Positions 45,932 through 56,388 of a stretch of DNA of 64,000 nucleotides are shown in pieces (position 1 is the stretch's first letter; the number at the start of each line of letters is the position of its first letter). The translations under genes were made by a program, and so were the position numbers. Origin of the DNA: Myxococcales bacterium (GTDB taxonomy: Bacteria; Myxococcota; Myxococcia; Myxococcales; Myxococcaceae); assembly GCA_016191815.1 (NCBI GenBank), contig JACPVI010000039.1:1-64000 (forward strand), given 5' to 3'. A model generated the notes under the pieces. That model was not told the origin of the DNA, ran no database searches, and worked only from the letters and a program-made list of their open reading frames with translations.

Positions 45932-46989
45932 CTATCCGCCGTGAGGGGGTGGGTCAAGAACTGGGGAGAGGAGGGCAGTAAGGCGGCGGACCTCGGCCTC
46001 GAAAGAGGCCTTTTCGCTCGCGGCCAGCGCTCGGCGGAAGGTGCGGTGCTCATCGAACGGATCCAGCACGCGGCCGGAGGAGCCCACTAGCTGGTAGTGC
46101 AGGTGTGGCGCGAAGGACCGGCCGGTGTTCCCCGAGGCGGCGATCACCTCTCCTGTTGAAACGCGCTGGCCGACCTTGAGCGAGCGCGGCACCTCGGAGA
46201 GATGGAGGAAGAGCGCCTTCCGTCGGGCGCCGCCCGACTCGGCCACCTCGAGGCAGTTGCCGTTCCGCCGGAAGGCCCAGTTCTTCCGGGCGACGACGCC
46301 GTCGAAGGTGGCCTTGACCGGCGAGCCCAGAGGGGCCTTGAAGTCGACGCCCTTGTGGCGGCGCCCGTCGCGCAGGAGCGAGGTGACTTGCTCGTAGGCA
46401 TCGAGCGGACCGTCCACCAGCCGCTCTTCCAGCTCCTCCCCGGTGGGGAGAAAGAATCGGGCGAAGGGCTCCTCCTTGGGCTTGAAGCGAAAAGCCTGGA
46501 AGGTCTTCCCGTGCTTGCCGCTGTGGAAGCGCAGCGCGTGCAGCAAGGGCTCCTCTCCTGCGCGCTCCTCGAAGAGCGCGGAGAGCTGGTCCCCCTTGCG
46601 GAGATCGGCCGGCACCGAGACCCACCAGACCAGCAGGCGGGTCACCACCTGGGTGAGCGGCGCGCCGAGCGGCCGGCCGAGCTGGGCGAGGAGGGAGGAC
46701 TCCAGTGGGCCGTCCACCGTGATGGCGACGCGGCGCAGCCCTGCCTCCGCGAGGGGATCTTTCGGGGCCGGCGCTGCCGCCGCAGGGGCAACCCCTGCGT
46801 CGGAGGCCGCCGCCGGGCTGGGCGCCGCCATCGAGGAGGGCGTACGAGGGGGAGAGGCGGACTCCTCCGGAGGGCGGCGTAGGAAGAAGTACGCCCCACC
46901 TGCGGCCAATCCTGCCGCGAGGGCGACGCAAGCGATCAGCGCCCAGGGGGTCTTCTTCGGCTGGGTCCCCAGCGAGGGAAGCTCGGTCA

Positions 46990-46990
<1 letters not shown>
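45932..46990 (-). CDS. M23 (LytM) endopeptidase-like protein, membrane-anchored
   Basis: This 352-residue protein has one N-terminal membrane segment (WALIACVALAAGLAAGGAYFF) and a Pro/Ala linker. The M23 domain has the zinc ligands in RRHKGVDFKAPLG (HxxxD) and PHLHYQL (HxH), so catalysis is possible on peptidoglycan cross-links. An N-terminal domain with AITVDGPLESSLLAQ resembles the regulatory part of LytM-like proteins. The ATG overlaps the stop of the NtrC-type regulator gene by one base (TGATG), so expression is coupled. Confidence 0.88.
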
Positions 46991-48399
<1,409 letters not shown>

Positions 48400-48463
48400 G
48401 GGCGGAGGACATTACCAGCCGCCGCCCCGGGCGGGCGCGCCGTTTCTCCCTCCGAGGGAGTCA

Positions 48464-48500
48464 TTCCCTCTCCCTCCGGGAAAGGGTCAGGGTGAGGGGC
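48464..48500 (-). repeat. Dispersed CCCTCACCC palindromic element, copy B
   Basis: On the minus strand GGCCCCTCACCCTGACCC is followed by a GGGAGAGGG arm. The element overlaps the last codons of encapsulin and supplies its stop codon (TGA of CCCTGACCC). Confidence 0.7.
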
Positions 48501-49338
48501 CTTCGAGCGTGCAGATCGCGTCGGGGTGCTTGATGCGGAGGATCAAGCTCTCCAGCACCCGGAACGGGTAATTCATGCTGGTGGCGCCCAGGTAGGCGGT
48601 CACCATGTCCAGCGCCAGCGCGAGGTCCATGTTCTCCCGGCCGGTGGACACCACCACCCCCGAGTCCCCGCGCAGGCGGTTGGACTGGTGGACCCCATCG
48701 GAGGCGAGCTGGCGCAAGGTTTCGATCTCCAGAACGCCGGTCTTCTCGTAGATGCGGTGGAGCAGCGAGTACAGCCTGGGCGAGAGGACCACCGCGTAAG
48801 GCCCGTAGTGCCCTTGCTCGGTGAGCTTCCGAGTGGCCTCCACCACCACCTGGTAGCCGCGGCCTGGCTCGCCGAAGTCGCCCAGCGAGGCGCTGAGCCG
48901 ACCGGTGGCGTTCATCAGCCCTTCGTGGCCGAGCTTCGAGTCGCCGTAGAAGACCAGCTCGTCCTCCTGCTGGGCGCAGAGGGCGGCGGCGCCGGCGGCG
49001 GCGGAGACGTCGAGCGGCATGTGGTGGACTCGCGCCGCCTCGATGTCACGCCAGTGGAGCAGGAAGTCCTTGTAGATGATGGGGATGGTCTTGAACCTGC
49101 GACGGTCGGCGAAGACGGTGGCGGTGGGCTGCTCTCCGACGATGTCCACCGCTCCGGGAGAGACGCCGGTGTACTCGTCGTGGGGAACGGTCTGCACGCC
49201 CGGGCCGAGCGGTCCGTAGAGATCGAGGAGCCGGCGGCCCACCAGGGAGCGGCGGGCCACCTCGGTGACGGTCTGGTTGAGGCGCGCCCACTCCTCGGCG
49301 CGAAGCGGGTTCTCGGCGTGGCCCAGAAAATCCGGCAT
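48487..49338 (-). CDS. encA: Encapsulin shell protein
   Basis: This 283-residue HK97-fold protein self-assembles into an icosahedral protein shell that houses iron-storage cargo in Myxococcus. It begins MPDFLGHAENPLRAEEWARL and has the encapsulin segments RSLVGRRLLDLYGPLG, KTIPIIYKDFLLHWRDIE and ASDGVHQSNRLRG, very like EncA. The ATG at 49338 follows AGGAGGCGGCC. The final residues (EGPSP) and stop come from a dispersed repeat, so the C-terminus differs from the usual end. No cargo gene (ferritin-like, rubrerythrin or DyP) or targeting-tail neighbour was found nearby. Confidence 0.95.
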   Translation of the reverse strand: MPDFLGHAENPLRAEEWARLNQTVTEVARRSLVGRRLLDLYGPLGPGVQTVPHDEYTGVSPGAVDIVGEQPTATVFADRRRFKTIPIIYKDFLLHWRDIEAARVHHMPLDVSAAAGAAALCAQQEDELVFYGDSKLGHEGLMNATGRLSASLGDFGEPGRGYQVVVEATRKLTEQGHYGPYAVVLSPRLYSLLHRIYEKTGVLEIETLRQLASDGVHQSNRLRGDSGVVVSTGRENMDLALALDMVTAYLGATSMNYPFRVLESLILRIKHPDAICTLEGPSP

Positions 49339-49425
49339 GGCCGCCTCCTTGGGATCCGAGCCACGAAAATGGCGGAGCGCTCGAGGGTCAAGCCGGGGCG
49401 CGAGCGGACTGGCGCTCAAAGTGCA

Positions 49426-49453
49426 TTGCCGAACGGGTGACACCCCGTAGAGT
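49426..49453 (+). promoter_or_regulatory. Possible murJ promoter
   Basis: TTGCCG (49426-49431), a 16-bp spacer and TAGAGT (49448-49453) lie 11 nt before the murJ ATG. The intervening sequence has no strong Shine-Dalgarno. Confidence 0.35.
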
Positions 49454-49464
49454 CGCGGGAACGC

Positions 49465-51192
49465 ATGGAGGACCACACTTCACCTCCGGCCTCTTCCGCC
49501 GCGGCGCCGCTGCCGCAGGCCGCGGCCGTGGAGCCGCCGCTGCCCGAGTCCGGAGCTGGGGCGGGCGCGCACGCCGCGCGAGGCGCCTTCCTGGTGGCGG
49601 CGGGCATCTTCCTCTCCCGACTGATGGGGCTGATCCGCCACCGGGTATTCGCCCACTACTTCGGCAGCTCGATGGCGGCCGCGGCGTTCATGGCGGCGTT
49701 GAGGATTCCCAACTTCCTGCAGAACCTCTTCGGAGAAGGGGCGATGTCCGCCTCGTTCATCCCGGTCTACGCGCAGCTTTTGGGCAAGCGCGAGAGAGAG
49801 GAGGCGGACAAGGTTGCGGGCGCGGTCTTCGGAGTGCTCTCGCTGGCGACCTCGCTGCTGGTGGCCGCCGGCGTCTGGGGCACTCCCTACTTCATCGACG
49901 CGCTCGCTCCGGGGCTCCAAGGGAGGACCCGGGAGTTGACGGTGACCTTGGTCCGCATCCTCTTCCCGGGGATCGGCCTGTTGGTCGTCTCCGCCTGGTG
50001 CCTGGGCATCCTGAACAGCCACCGGAAATTCTTCCTCTCCTACGCGGCGCCGGTGGTGTGGAACGGGGCGATCATCGCCACCCTGCTCGCCTTCGGCGGC
50101 CGTCTCGATGAGGAGCGCCTGGCGGTCTACGTGGCCTGGGGCACCGTGGCCGGGAGCGTGCTCCAGTTCGGCGTCCAGCTTCCGTCGGTGCTGGCGCTGC
50201 TCGGGCGCTTCCGGCCCTCGCTGAACGTGCGGCTCCCCTCGATGCAAAAGGTGCTGCGGGGTTTTGGGCCGGCGGTGGTCGGGCGGGGAGTGGTGCAGAT
50301 CAGCGCCTTCCTCGACCTTGCCTATGCCTCGCTGGTGACCGACCGCGCGATCGCGGTCCTCTCCTTCGCCCAGACGCTCTACCTCCTGCCGGTGAGCCTG
50401 TTCGGGATGTCCATCTCGGCGGCGGAGCTGCCGGCGATGTCGCAGGCGACCGGCACCAGCGAGGAGGTGGCCCAAAAGCTCCGCGAGCGGCTGGAGCAGG
50501 GGCTAGTGAGGCTGGCGTTCTTCGTGGTGCCCTCGGCGGCGGCGTTTCTCTTGCTCGGGGACGTCGCCAGCAGCGCCCTGTACCAGACCGGACGCTTCTC
50601 GGGCGCGGACGCGCGGTTCGCATGGTACATCCTGATGGGCTCGGGAGTCGGGCTGCTCGCCGCGACGATGGGGCGGCTGTACTCCTCGGCGTTCTACGCG
50701 CTCCACGACACCAAGACCCCGCTCAAGTTTGCCGTGGCGCGGGTGGCGGTCGGCGCGGCGCTGGCGCTCTACGCGGTGCGGGTGCTCCCGGGGCAGCTCG
50801 GCGTTCCCGTCGAGCTGGGCGCGATCGGCATCACCGCCGCGAGCGGAATTGCGGCTTGGATCGAATACCAGCTCCTCCGCCGGACGCTGGCCCGGCGGAT
50901 CGGGGACGTGGGGCTCGGGCTGCGCCGCTACGCAGCGCTGTGGGGCGGAGCGCTGCTTGGAGCTGCCGCGGCGCTCTTGGTGAAGTGGGGGCTCGCGCGA
51001 GGCTTCGGGCCGGACTCCACCGCGCGCGCCGAGTGGGGCGGCTGGCTCCTGCCGATGCCGGCGCTCAACCCGGTGCTCACCGCGGCAGTCGTCCTGGGCG
51101 TGTACGGCTCCGTGTATTTCGCCGTGACGCACTTCTTGGGCGTCCCGCAGGCCGGAGCGGTGGTGCGCAAGCTGCTCCGGCGTAGGCAGTAA
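49465..51192 (+). CDS. murJ: Lipid II flippase MurJ
   Basis: MurJ (575 aa) flips lipid II across the inner membrane for peptidoglycan synthesis. After a Pro/Ala-rich lead of about 40 residues it has about 14 membrane segments, with the family motifs LSRLMGLIRHRVFAHYFG, RIPNFLQNLFGEGAMSASFIPVY and FFVVPSAAAFLLLG. The extra N-terminus is not part of the fold. It diverges from encapsulin across a 126-bp gap. Confidence 0.95.
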   Translation: MEDHTSPPASSAAAPLPQAAAVEPPLPESGAGAGAHAARGAFLVAAGIFLSRLMGLIRHRVFAHYFGSSMAAAAFMAALRIPNFLQNLFGEGAMSASFIPVYAQLLGKREREEADKVAGAVFGVLSLATSLLVAAGVWGTPYFIDALAPGLQGRTRELTVTLVRILFPGIGLLVVSAWCLGILNSHRKFFLSYAAPVVWNGAIIATLLAFGGRLDEERLAVYVAWGTVAGSVLQFGVQLPSVLALLGRFRPSLNVRLPSMQKVLRGFGPAVVGRGVVQISAFLDLAYASLVTDRAIAVLSFAQTLYLLPVSLFGMSISAAELPAMSQATGTSEEVAQKLRERLEQGLVRLAFFVVPSAAAFLLLGDVASSALYQTGRFSGADARFAWYILMGSGVGLLAATMGRLYSSAFYALHDTKTPLKFAVARVAVGAALALYAVRVLPGQLGVPVELGAIGITAASGIAAWIEYQLLRRTLARRIGDVGLGLRRYAALWGGALLGAAAALLVKWGLARGFGPDSTARAEWGGWLLPMPALNPVLTAAVVLGVYGSVYFAVTHFLGVPQAGAVVRKLLRRRQ

Positions 51193-51273
51193 GGGCCTGA
51201 CTCCCCATTGCGCGACCAAAGATCGTTGCCGAGGCGCCCGGCGCGCGAGGCGGGCGAGAGGGGACGTACCCCG

Positions 51274-51322
51274 GTCCTGACCCTCCCCCCCGGAACGGGG
51301 GCCGCCCTCGCGGGAGAGGGAG
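51274..51322 (+). repeat. Dispersed CCCTCACCC-type palindromic element, copy C
   Basis: GGTCCTGACCCTCCC, a short CCCCCGGAACGGGGG hairpin and a distal GGGAGAGGG arm match copies A and B. It lies in the 202-bp gap between murJ and the porin gene. Confidence 0.6.
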
Positions 51323-51394
51323 CCGCGCATCGCCGGGCCGCAACCCCGACGCGCCCGGAGATGATAAAGGGACGCTCATGAGGGAGGGGCACCG

Positions 51395-52546
51395 ATGACA
51401 AGGATTTCGTTCGCGGCCGCGCTGCTGGCGGCCACCACCTCGCTCGCGCAGGGCGCGCCGGGGAACGAGCCGGCCACGCCGGAGCTCAAGGGCGAGGCGA
51501 CCGCGCCCGAGGCGCCGCCTCCACCGCGGCTCGGCCTCGAACGCATTCACCTCGAGGGCTACGCCAAGCTCGGCTACTTCTGGACCGGCCCCGCGCCGGG
51601 CGACGCCCTCATCGGCTCGCACAACGGCTTCCGCCTGGCCAACGTGCGCTTCGGCCTGGCCCTCGCGCTCACCGAGAAGCTCGAGGTGGTGGCCTCGATC
51701 GACGGCTCGGTGGCGAAGCGCCGGGAGACCGATCCGCTGGAGGGCAGCCGGGTGGTGGATCTCAAGGACGGCTACATCTCCTGGTCCCTGCACCGGCTGG
51801 CCAGGCTCCGGGCCGGCCAGTTCAAAGCGCCCTACAACGCCGAGACGTTGCTCGGAGACGGGGCGCTCCCGTTCATCAGCCGCTCGGTGATCAGCGACGG
51901 CATCGTTCCCCCAGAGGGCTTCACCCGCCCGGGCCTCACGCTGGATCGGCAGATCGGGGTGGAGGTCAGCTCCGACCGGCTGGGCTCGGAGCGTGCTGGA
52001 GTCCGCTACGCGGTGGCGGCGGTGAACGGAAACGGCGCCAACGTGCTCAACAACGACAACAACTCGGTCGCGCCGGTGGCGCGGGTGACCTTCGAGATGG
52101 GAGACATGTTCACCTTCGGCCTCAACGGCTATTTCAACCAGGAGTCGGAAGGCATCCGCCCGTTCCGCTTGACGAGCAATCGGATTGGGTCAGGTGCAGA
52201 CGTCTCCGCGAGCGTCGCCGGCGTGAATGCGCTCGCGGTGGCGCTCTTCCGGCAGACCACCCACCCTGGCACCGCGCTTCCGGCGGAGAACGCCCTGGGC
52301 CTGATGGGCTCGGTGGCCTATCTCCACCAGCGGACCGGACTCGAGGGCGGAGTCCGCTTTGCCTTCTACGAGCCGAGCAGTGTGGAGCCCGACGACAACC
52401 TCACCGAGCTTTCGCTGATGCTTGGCTTCCGCTGCCGTAAGGCGCCGATCAGGTTCCTGGTCCAGTACACCCTCCGCGGCGAGGAGCCGGCGGTGGCCAT
52501 CGGCTACAACAACAGCATCGACGCGATGGCGCAGGTAAGCTGGTAG
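51395..52546 (+). CDS. Outer-membrane porin (phosphate-selective porin O/P-like)
   Basis: This 383-residue protein has a signal peptide (MTRISFAAALLAATTSLAQ), a Pro/Ala linker and a barrel with strands such as GYAKLGYFWTG, GFRLANVRFGLALAL and RLRAGQFKAPYNAETLLG. The segment AGQFKAPY and conserved strand pattern are typical of the OprP/OprO superfamily. It ends with a terminal aromatic strand (AMAQVSW). The substrate is unknown. GAGGGGCACCG precedes the ATG. Confidence 0.82.
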   Translation: MTRISFAAALLAATTSLAQGAPGNEPATPELKGEATAPEAPPPPRLGLERIHLEGYAKLGYFWTGPAPGDALIGSHNGFRLANVRFGLALALTEKLEVVASIDGSVAKRRETDPLEGSRVVDLKDGYISWSLHRLARLRAGQFKAPYNAETLLGDGALPFISRSVISDGIVPPEGFTRPGLTLDRQIGVEVSSDRLGSERAGVRYAVAAVNGNGANVLNNDNNSVAPVARVTFEMGDMFTFGLNGYFNQESEGIRPFRLTSNRIGSGADVSASVAGVNALAVALFRQTTHPGTALPAENALGLMGSVAYLHQRTGLEGGVRFAFYEPSSVEPDDNLTELSLMLGFRCRKAPIRFLVQYTLRGEEPAVAIGYNNSIDAMAQVSW

Positions 52547-52568
52547 CGCCCTTTCACGAGGTCTTCCC

Positions 52569-55500
52569 ATGAAGATGCTCTCTTGCGCGCGGCCTTTGTT
52601 GCTCGCCGTCCTCGCCGCCGTCCTCGCCGCCGTCACCGCCTGCTCGTCCAAACCGCCTCCGGCCTCGGCCTTCCGGATCGAGAGCCGGGATCAGCTCGTC
52701 GGCGGCCGCCGCGCGCTCGGCGAGGTGGGCGACTTCAAGCTCTCCAACGGCGTCGTCCAGGCGGTGGTGCAGGACGTGGGGCACTCCCGCGGGTTCGGCG
52801 CCTTCGGTGGCTCGCTGATCGACGTGGATCTGGTGCGCGGGGGCAAGCGCAGCTCCGCGGTCGGCCCGGTCGGCAACGACTACTTCACCGAGATGTTCCC
52901 CGCGTTCTTCCTCGAGGCGATCGAGCCGGAGAAGGTGGAGATCGCGGACGATGGGCGCGGCGGCGCCGCGCGGATCCGCGTCTTTGGGAAGGGCGGCGAC
53001 TTCCTCTCGCTCACCAAGAGCGTCAACGACATCGTGCTCCCAGCGCCGTTCGACTACCAGGTGGATTACATCCTCGAGCCGGGCAAGCAGTACTTGAAGA
53101 TCGTCACCACCATCGCCAACCCGGACAAGACGAAGGCCGCCGGCTTCCCGCTGGCCATCCCCTTCGGCTTCATCACCCTGATGGGCGAAGGGCAGCGGCT
53201 GTTCGTTCCGGGCAAGGCGGGCTTCGACATGCGCTTCCGCCTCGACGAGGTGTACAGGCAGCCCTCGGCGCTGACCGCCTTCCCGGGCGAGGTGGCGCCT
53301 TGGGTGGCCACCGAGGGCGACGGCGTCTCCTACGGGGTGGCGGCGAGCCCGAAGGGCGCCGGCTACTTGAACAACCCCACCTACTACCCCACCGCCAAGT
53401 CCGACTGGCTCCTGGTCCCGATGGCCTCGGGCTCCTTCCTGGCCACCTTCTGGGGCAAGCCGCCTGCCGAGCTGGCTCCGGGGAAGAGCTACTCCTTCAC
53501 CGGGTTCCTCGCGGTCGGCACCGGCGATGTGGCCTCGGTGCAGAAGGTGATCTACGCCATCGACGAGGAGCGGACGCCCACCAAGACCGGCACCGTCTCC
53601 GGACGGGTGCGCGAGGCGGGCACCGGCGTTGCGCTCGAGCACGTCAACGTGGTGTTGCAGGACGAGCAGGGGAGCTACGTCTCGTCCGCGCGGACGCTCA
53701 AGGACGGCGTGTACTCGGCGCCGGTGCCGCCGGGGAAGTATCGCGCTCACGCGGTGGACTCGGTGCGCACGCCGGCAAGCTCCGAGGACTTGGTGGAGGT
53801 CGCGGCCGATGGGCTCGCCCGCATCGACCTCTGGCTGGCCCGCCCGGCCTACCTCAGCGTCAGCGTCCGCGACGAGAAGGGGAGGGCGCTCCCGGCCAAG
53901 GTGTCGGTGGAGGCCACCTACGAGCAGGTGGGCACCGCCCCGCCGCGCACCTTCCTCTACAACCTCAAGATCGGCGAGCGGCTGCGGACCTCGGACCTCG
54001 ATCCTGACACCTCCGATGCGAGCACCCGCCGCTACCTCGAGCGCGTCTTCTTCGCACCGAGCGGCACCGCGGGACGGGCCATCCGCCCGGGCAAGTACAC
54101 GGTCTACGCCTCGCGCGGCATCGAGTACGACTTGGGCATCGCGGAGGTCGAGCTGCGCGCGGGAGAGAACCGCGAGCTGCCGCTGGTGCTTCGCCAGGTG
54201 ATGGAGACGCCCGGCTGGGCGAGCGCAGACTTCCACGTGCACTCGGCGCACTCGGTGGACTCCGACATGGCGCTCCCCGAGCGGGTGGCGAGCTACGCGG
54301 TGGAGGGCGTCGACTATCTCTCCTCGACCGATCACAACTTCGTCTCCGACTTCAAGCCGACCGTCGAGGCGCTGAAGCTCCAGCAGTGGCTGCGCACCAC
54401 CGTGGGCCTCGAGCTGACCACTTTGGAGATGGGGCACTTCAACGCCTTCCCGGTGGTGCTGGAGCCGGGGCCGGTCACCCACGGCTCGTTCGCCTGGTTC
54501 CGCCGGCCGCCCTCCGAGCTGTTCAGCCAGCTCGCCCTCCCCAAGTCCGCGGAGTGCCAAAGCTGCATCGGCAGCCCGGGAGGGAAGACGCTCATCCAGG
54601 TCAACCACCCGCGGGATTCGATCATGGGCTACTTCAGCGCGTTCAGCCTGGGCGCCTACTCGGGGAACACGATCCCCAACACGAGCGCCTTCAAGCTGGA
54701 CCAGACGCCCCTGCCAGACGGCACGCCCTCGCCGTACGCGCCGGAGAACTTCACGCTCGACTTCGATCTCCTCGAGGTCTTCAACGGCAAGCACCTGGAG
54801 CAGGTGCACCACTACCGCATCCCCGCGGTCCCGCCGGAAGGGGCCGACCCCACCGTGCCGGCGTGCAGCGCGACGCTCACCGCGGATTGCATTCCCGCCG
54901 CGGGGGTGATCCTCGAGCAGAAGGTCGCCGCGCCGGACCCGCAGAAGCCGGGAAGCACCATCGATCTGCTCCAGCCGGTCTACCCCGGCGCGCTGGAGGA
55001 CTGGTACACGCTGGCCGCCAGGCGGCGGATCACCGCGGTGGGCAACAGCGACTCGCACGGGGCCTCGGCCGAGGCCGGGCTCCCGCGCACCTACATCTAC
55101 GTCGGCAAGAGCGCCGACGGCTCGATGCTCGCGCTCGATGAGGATGCGATGCTCGACGGGCTCAAGGAGCAACGTGTCCTGGTGACCAACGGCCCCTTCG
55201 TGGAGCTGACCGTCGACGGACAGCCGGTGGGAGGGGAGGTGGTCGCGCCGGACGGGAAGGTGAGCGTGCAGGTCCAGGTGCGGGCGGCGCCGTGGGTCGA
55301 CGTGAGCCGGGTGCTCATCCGCCGGGGAGGGAAGGACGTGGCCAAGGTGCCGCAGACGCTGGCGGACATCGCGGTGCCGCCTTCTACGGACTTGGTCCGC
55401 CTGGAGCGGACGCTCTCCTTCGAGGGCATCCCCGACGACTCCTTCATCGTGGCCGAGGTGAGCGGAGAGCGATCGATGTGGCCGGTGTACACCCCGTACG

Positions 55501-55769
55501 AGGTGGAGTCGATCCTCATCAACGAGGCGGTGGGCGCGGTCGGGGCGGCGTTCGGGTTCGGGAACAAGTACGGGAAGTACCGACCGGTGCGGGTGAGGCA
55601 GGTGACTCCGTTCGCCTTCACCAACCCGATCCGGGTCACGCGGTCCGTCAAGCAGGGGCTTTTCACTCCCAAGCGGGTGCCGCTCCCGATCGCGGAGCGG
55701 GCGTTCAGCCCTGGGCGGCTGCCGGACCTGCGGAGGCTGTTCGGGTCGCTCCACTCCGATGTCGAGTAG
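52569..55769 (+). CDS. CehA/McbA-type PHP-domain metallohydrolase lipoprotein
   Basis: This 1066-residue lipoprotein (lipobox AAVTAC) has an N-terminal beta domain, a carboxypeptidase-regulatory-like beta module (VSGRVREAGTGVALEHVNVV) near 345-430 and a PHP phosphoesterase-like domain from about 555 (SADFHVHSAHSVDSDMALPE, STDHNFV and later AVGNSDSHGAS). That domain holds histidine and aspartate metal ligands. CehA/McbA proteins are membrane hydrolases of unclear substrate. GAGG precedes the ATG. It is 22 nt after the porin, so uptake and hydrolysis may be linked. Confidence 0.85.
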   Translation: MKMLSCARPLLLAVLAAVLAAVTACSSKPPPASAFRIESRDQLVGGRRALGEVGDFKLSNGVVQAVVQDVGHSRGFGAFGGSLIDVDLVRGGKRSSAVGPVGNDYFTEMFPAFFLEAIEPEKVEIADDGRGGAARIRVFGKGGDFLSLTKSVNDIVLPAPFDYQVDYILEPGKQYLKIVTTIANPDKTKAAGFPLAIPFGFITLMGEGQRLFVPGKAGFDMRFRLDEVYRQPSALTAFPGEVAPWVATEGDGVSYGVAASPKGAGYLNNPTYYPTAKSDWLLVPMASGSFLATFWGKPPAELAPGKSYSFTGFLAVGTGDVASVQKVIYAIDEERTPTKTGTVSGRVREAGTGVALEHVNVVLQDEQGSYVSSARTLKDGVYSAPVPPGKYRAHAVDSVRTPASSEDLVEVAADGLARIDLWLARPAYLSVSVRDEKGRALPAKVSVEATYEQVGTAPPRTFLYNLKIGERLRTSDLDPDTSDASTRRYLERVFFAPSGTAGRAIRPGKYTVYASRGIEYDLGIAEVELRAGENRELPLVLRQVMETPGWASADFHVHSAHSVDSDMALPERVASYAVEGVDYLSSTDHNFVSDFKPTVEALKLQQWLRTTVGLELTTLEMGHFNAFPVVLEPGPVTHGSFAWFRRPPSELFSQLALPKSAECQSCIGSPGGKTLIQVNHPRDSIMGYFSAFSLGAYSGNTIPNTSAFKLDQTPLPDGTPSPYAPENFTLDFDLLEVFNGKHLEQVHHYRIPAVPPEGADPTVPACSATLTADCIPAAGVILEQKVAAPDPQKPGSTIDLLQPVYPGALEDWYTLAARRRITAVGNSDSHGASAEAGLPRTYIYVGKSADGSMLALDEDAMLDGLKEQRVLVTNGPFVELTVDGQPVGGEVVAPDGKVSVQVQVRAAPWVDVSRVLIRRGGKDVAKVPQTLADIAVPPSTDLVRLERTLSFEGIPDDSFIVAEVSGERSMWPVYTPYEVESILINEAVGAVGAAFGFGNKYGKYRPVRVRQVTPFAFTNPIRVTRSVKQGLFTPKRVPLPIAERAFSPGRLPDLRRLFGSLHSDVE

Positions 55770-56328
55770 GGTCGCGGCGATCATCCTCTTTGCCCCGCTG
55801 GCGTCGCTCGGCCACCCGCGCGGATTCCACAAGCGGACGGTGGTGTCGGTGAGCGCCAGGCAGGTGGACGTGCTGGTGACGATGGACGTGGACGAGGGCA
55901 AGCGAAGCGGGCTTTTGCGCGCGGGCGCCGATGCGGACCGCGACGGAAGCCTCTCCGATGCGGAGGCGGCCGAGCTGCGGCGGAAGCTGTCGGAGCTGGC
56001 GGTCCGGCCGCTGAAGGTGGAGATCTCGGGCTACGCCGTCCGGCTGGAGGAGCGTGAAGCCAAGCTCAGCCTTCGCGGCGAGCGGCGCGCCACCGAGGAG
56101 GGGATGTCCGTGGCGGTGCTCGCGACGGCCAAGCTGCCGAGCGAGGTGACGCCGGGGATGTCGCTGGGCGTGGAGGACGCTTCCCCGGACCGCTCCCACG
56201 TCGAGGTGCAGGTGTACCAGGCGGCCGGGCAAGACGCGGGCGCGAGCGCGCCGGTGCGCAAGGTGCTCTTGCCCGGGCAGCGGCTGGAGGTTCGACTGGG
56301 GCGATTGTCTGATGCCAATCCGGAGTGA
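55759..56328 (+). CDS. Exported protein with one EF-hand-like loop
   Basis: This 189-residue protein has a short hydrophobic N-terminus (RVAAIILFAPLASLGHPRGF), a segment DADRDGSLSDAE that reads as an EF-hand loop, and a beta-rich domain. It overlaps the end of the PHP gene by 11 nt in another frame. I do not recognise the family; it may be an accessory of the PHP enzyme. Confidence 0.72.
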   Translation: MSSRVAAIILFAPLASLGHPRGFHKRTVVSVSARQVDVLVTMDVDEGKRSGLLRAGADADRDGSLSDAEAAELRRKLSELAVRPLKVEISGYAVRLEEREAKLSLRGERRATEEGMSVAVLATAKLPSEVTPGMSLGVEDASPDRSHVEVQVYQAAGQDAGASAPVRKVLLPGQRLEVRLGRLSDANPE

Positions 56329-56350
56329 CTTTCTCGCTGGGCGCCCGTTG

Positions 56351-56356
56351 TATAGA
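56351..56356 (+). promoter_or_regulatory. Possible -10 box before the S1-domain gene
   Basis: TATAGA lies 33 nt before the GTG at 56389 in TTGTATAGAGTGC. No convincing -35 is seen. An AGGCAGGTAG ribosome site follows. Confidence 0.3.
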
Positions 56357-56388
56357 GTGCGCGGCTTTCGAAGGGCAGGCAGGTAGAA

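Noticed and set aside
52554-55901. 1115-codon minus-strand frame opposite the PHP-domain lipoprotein
   Set aside because: It mirrors a gene with a lipobox, start signal and recognisable motifs; the antisense frame is low in structure.
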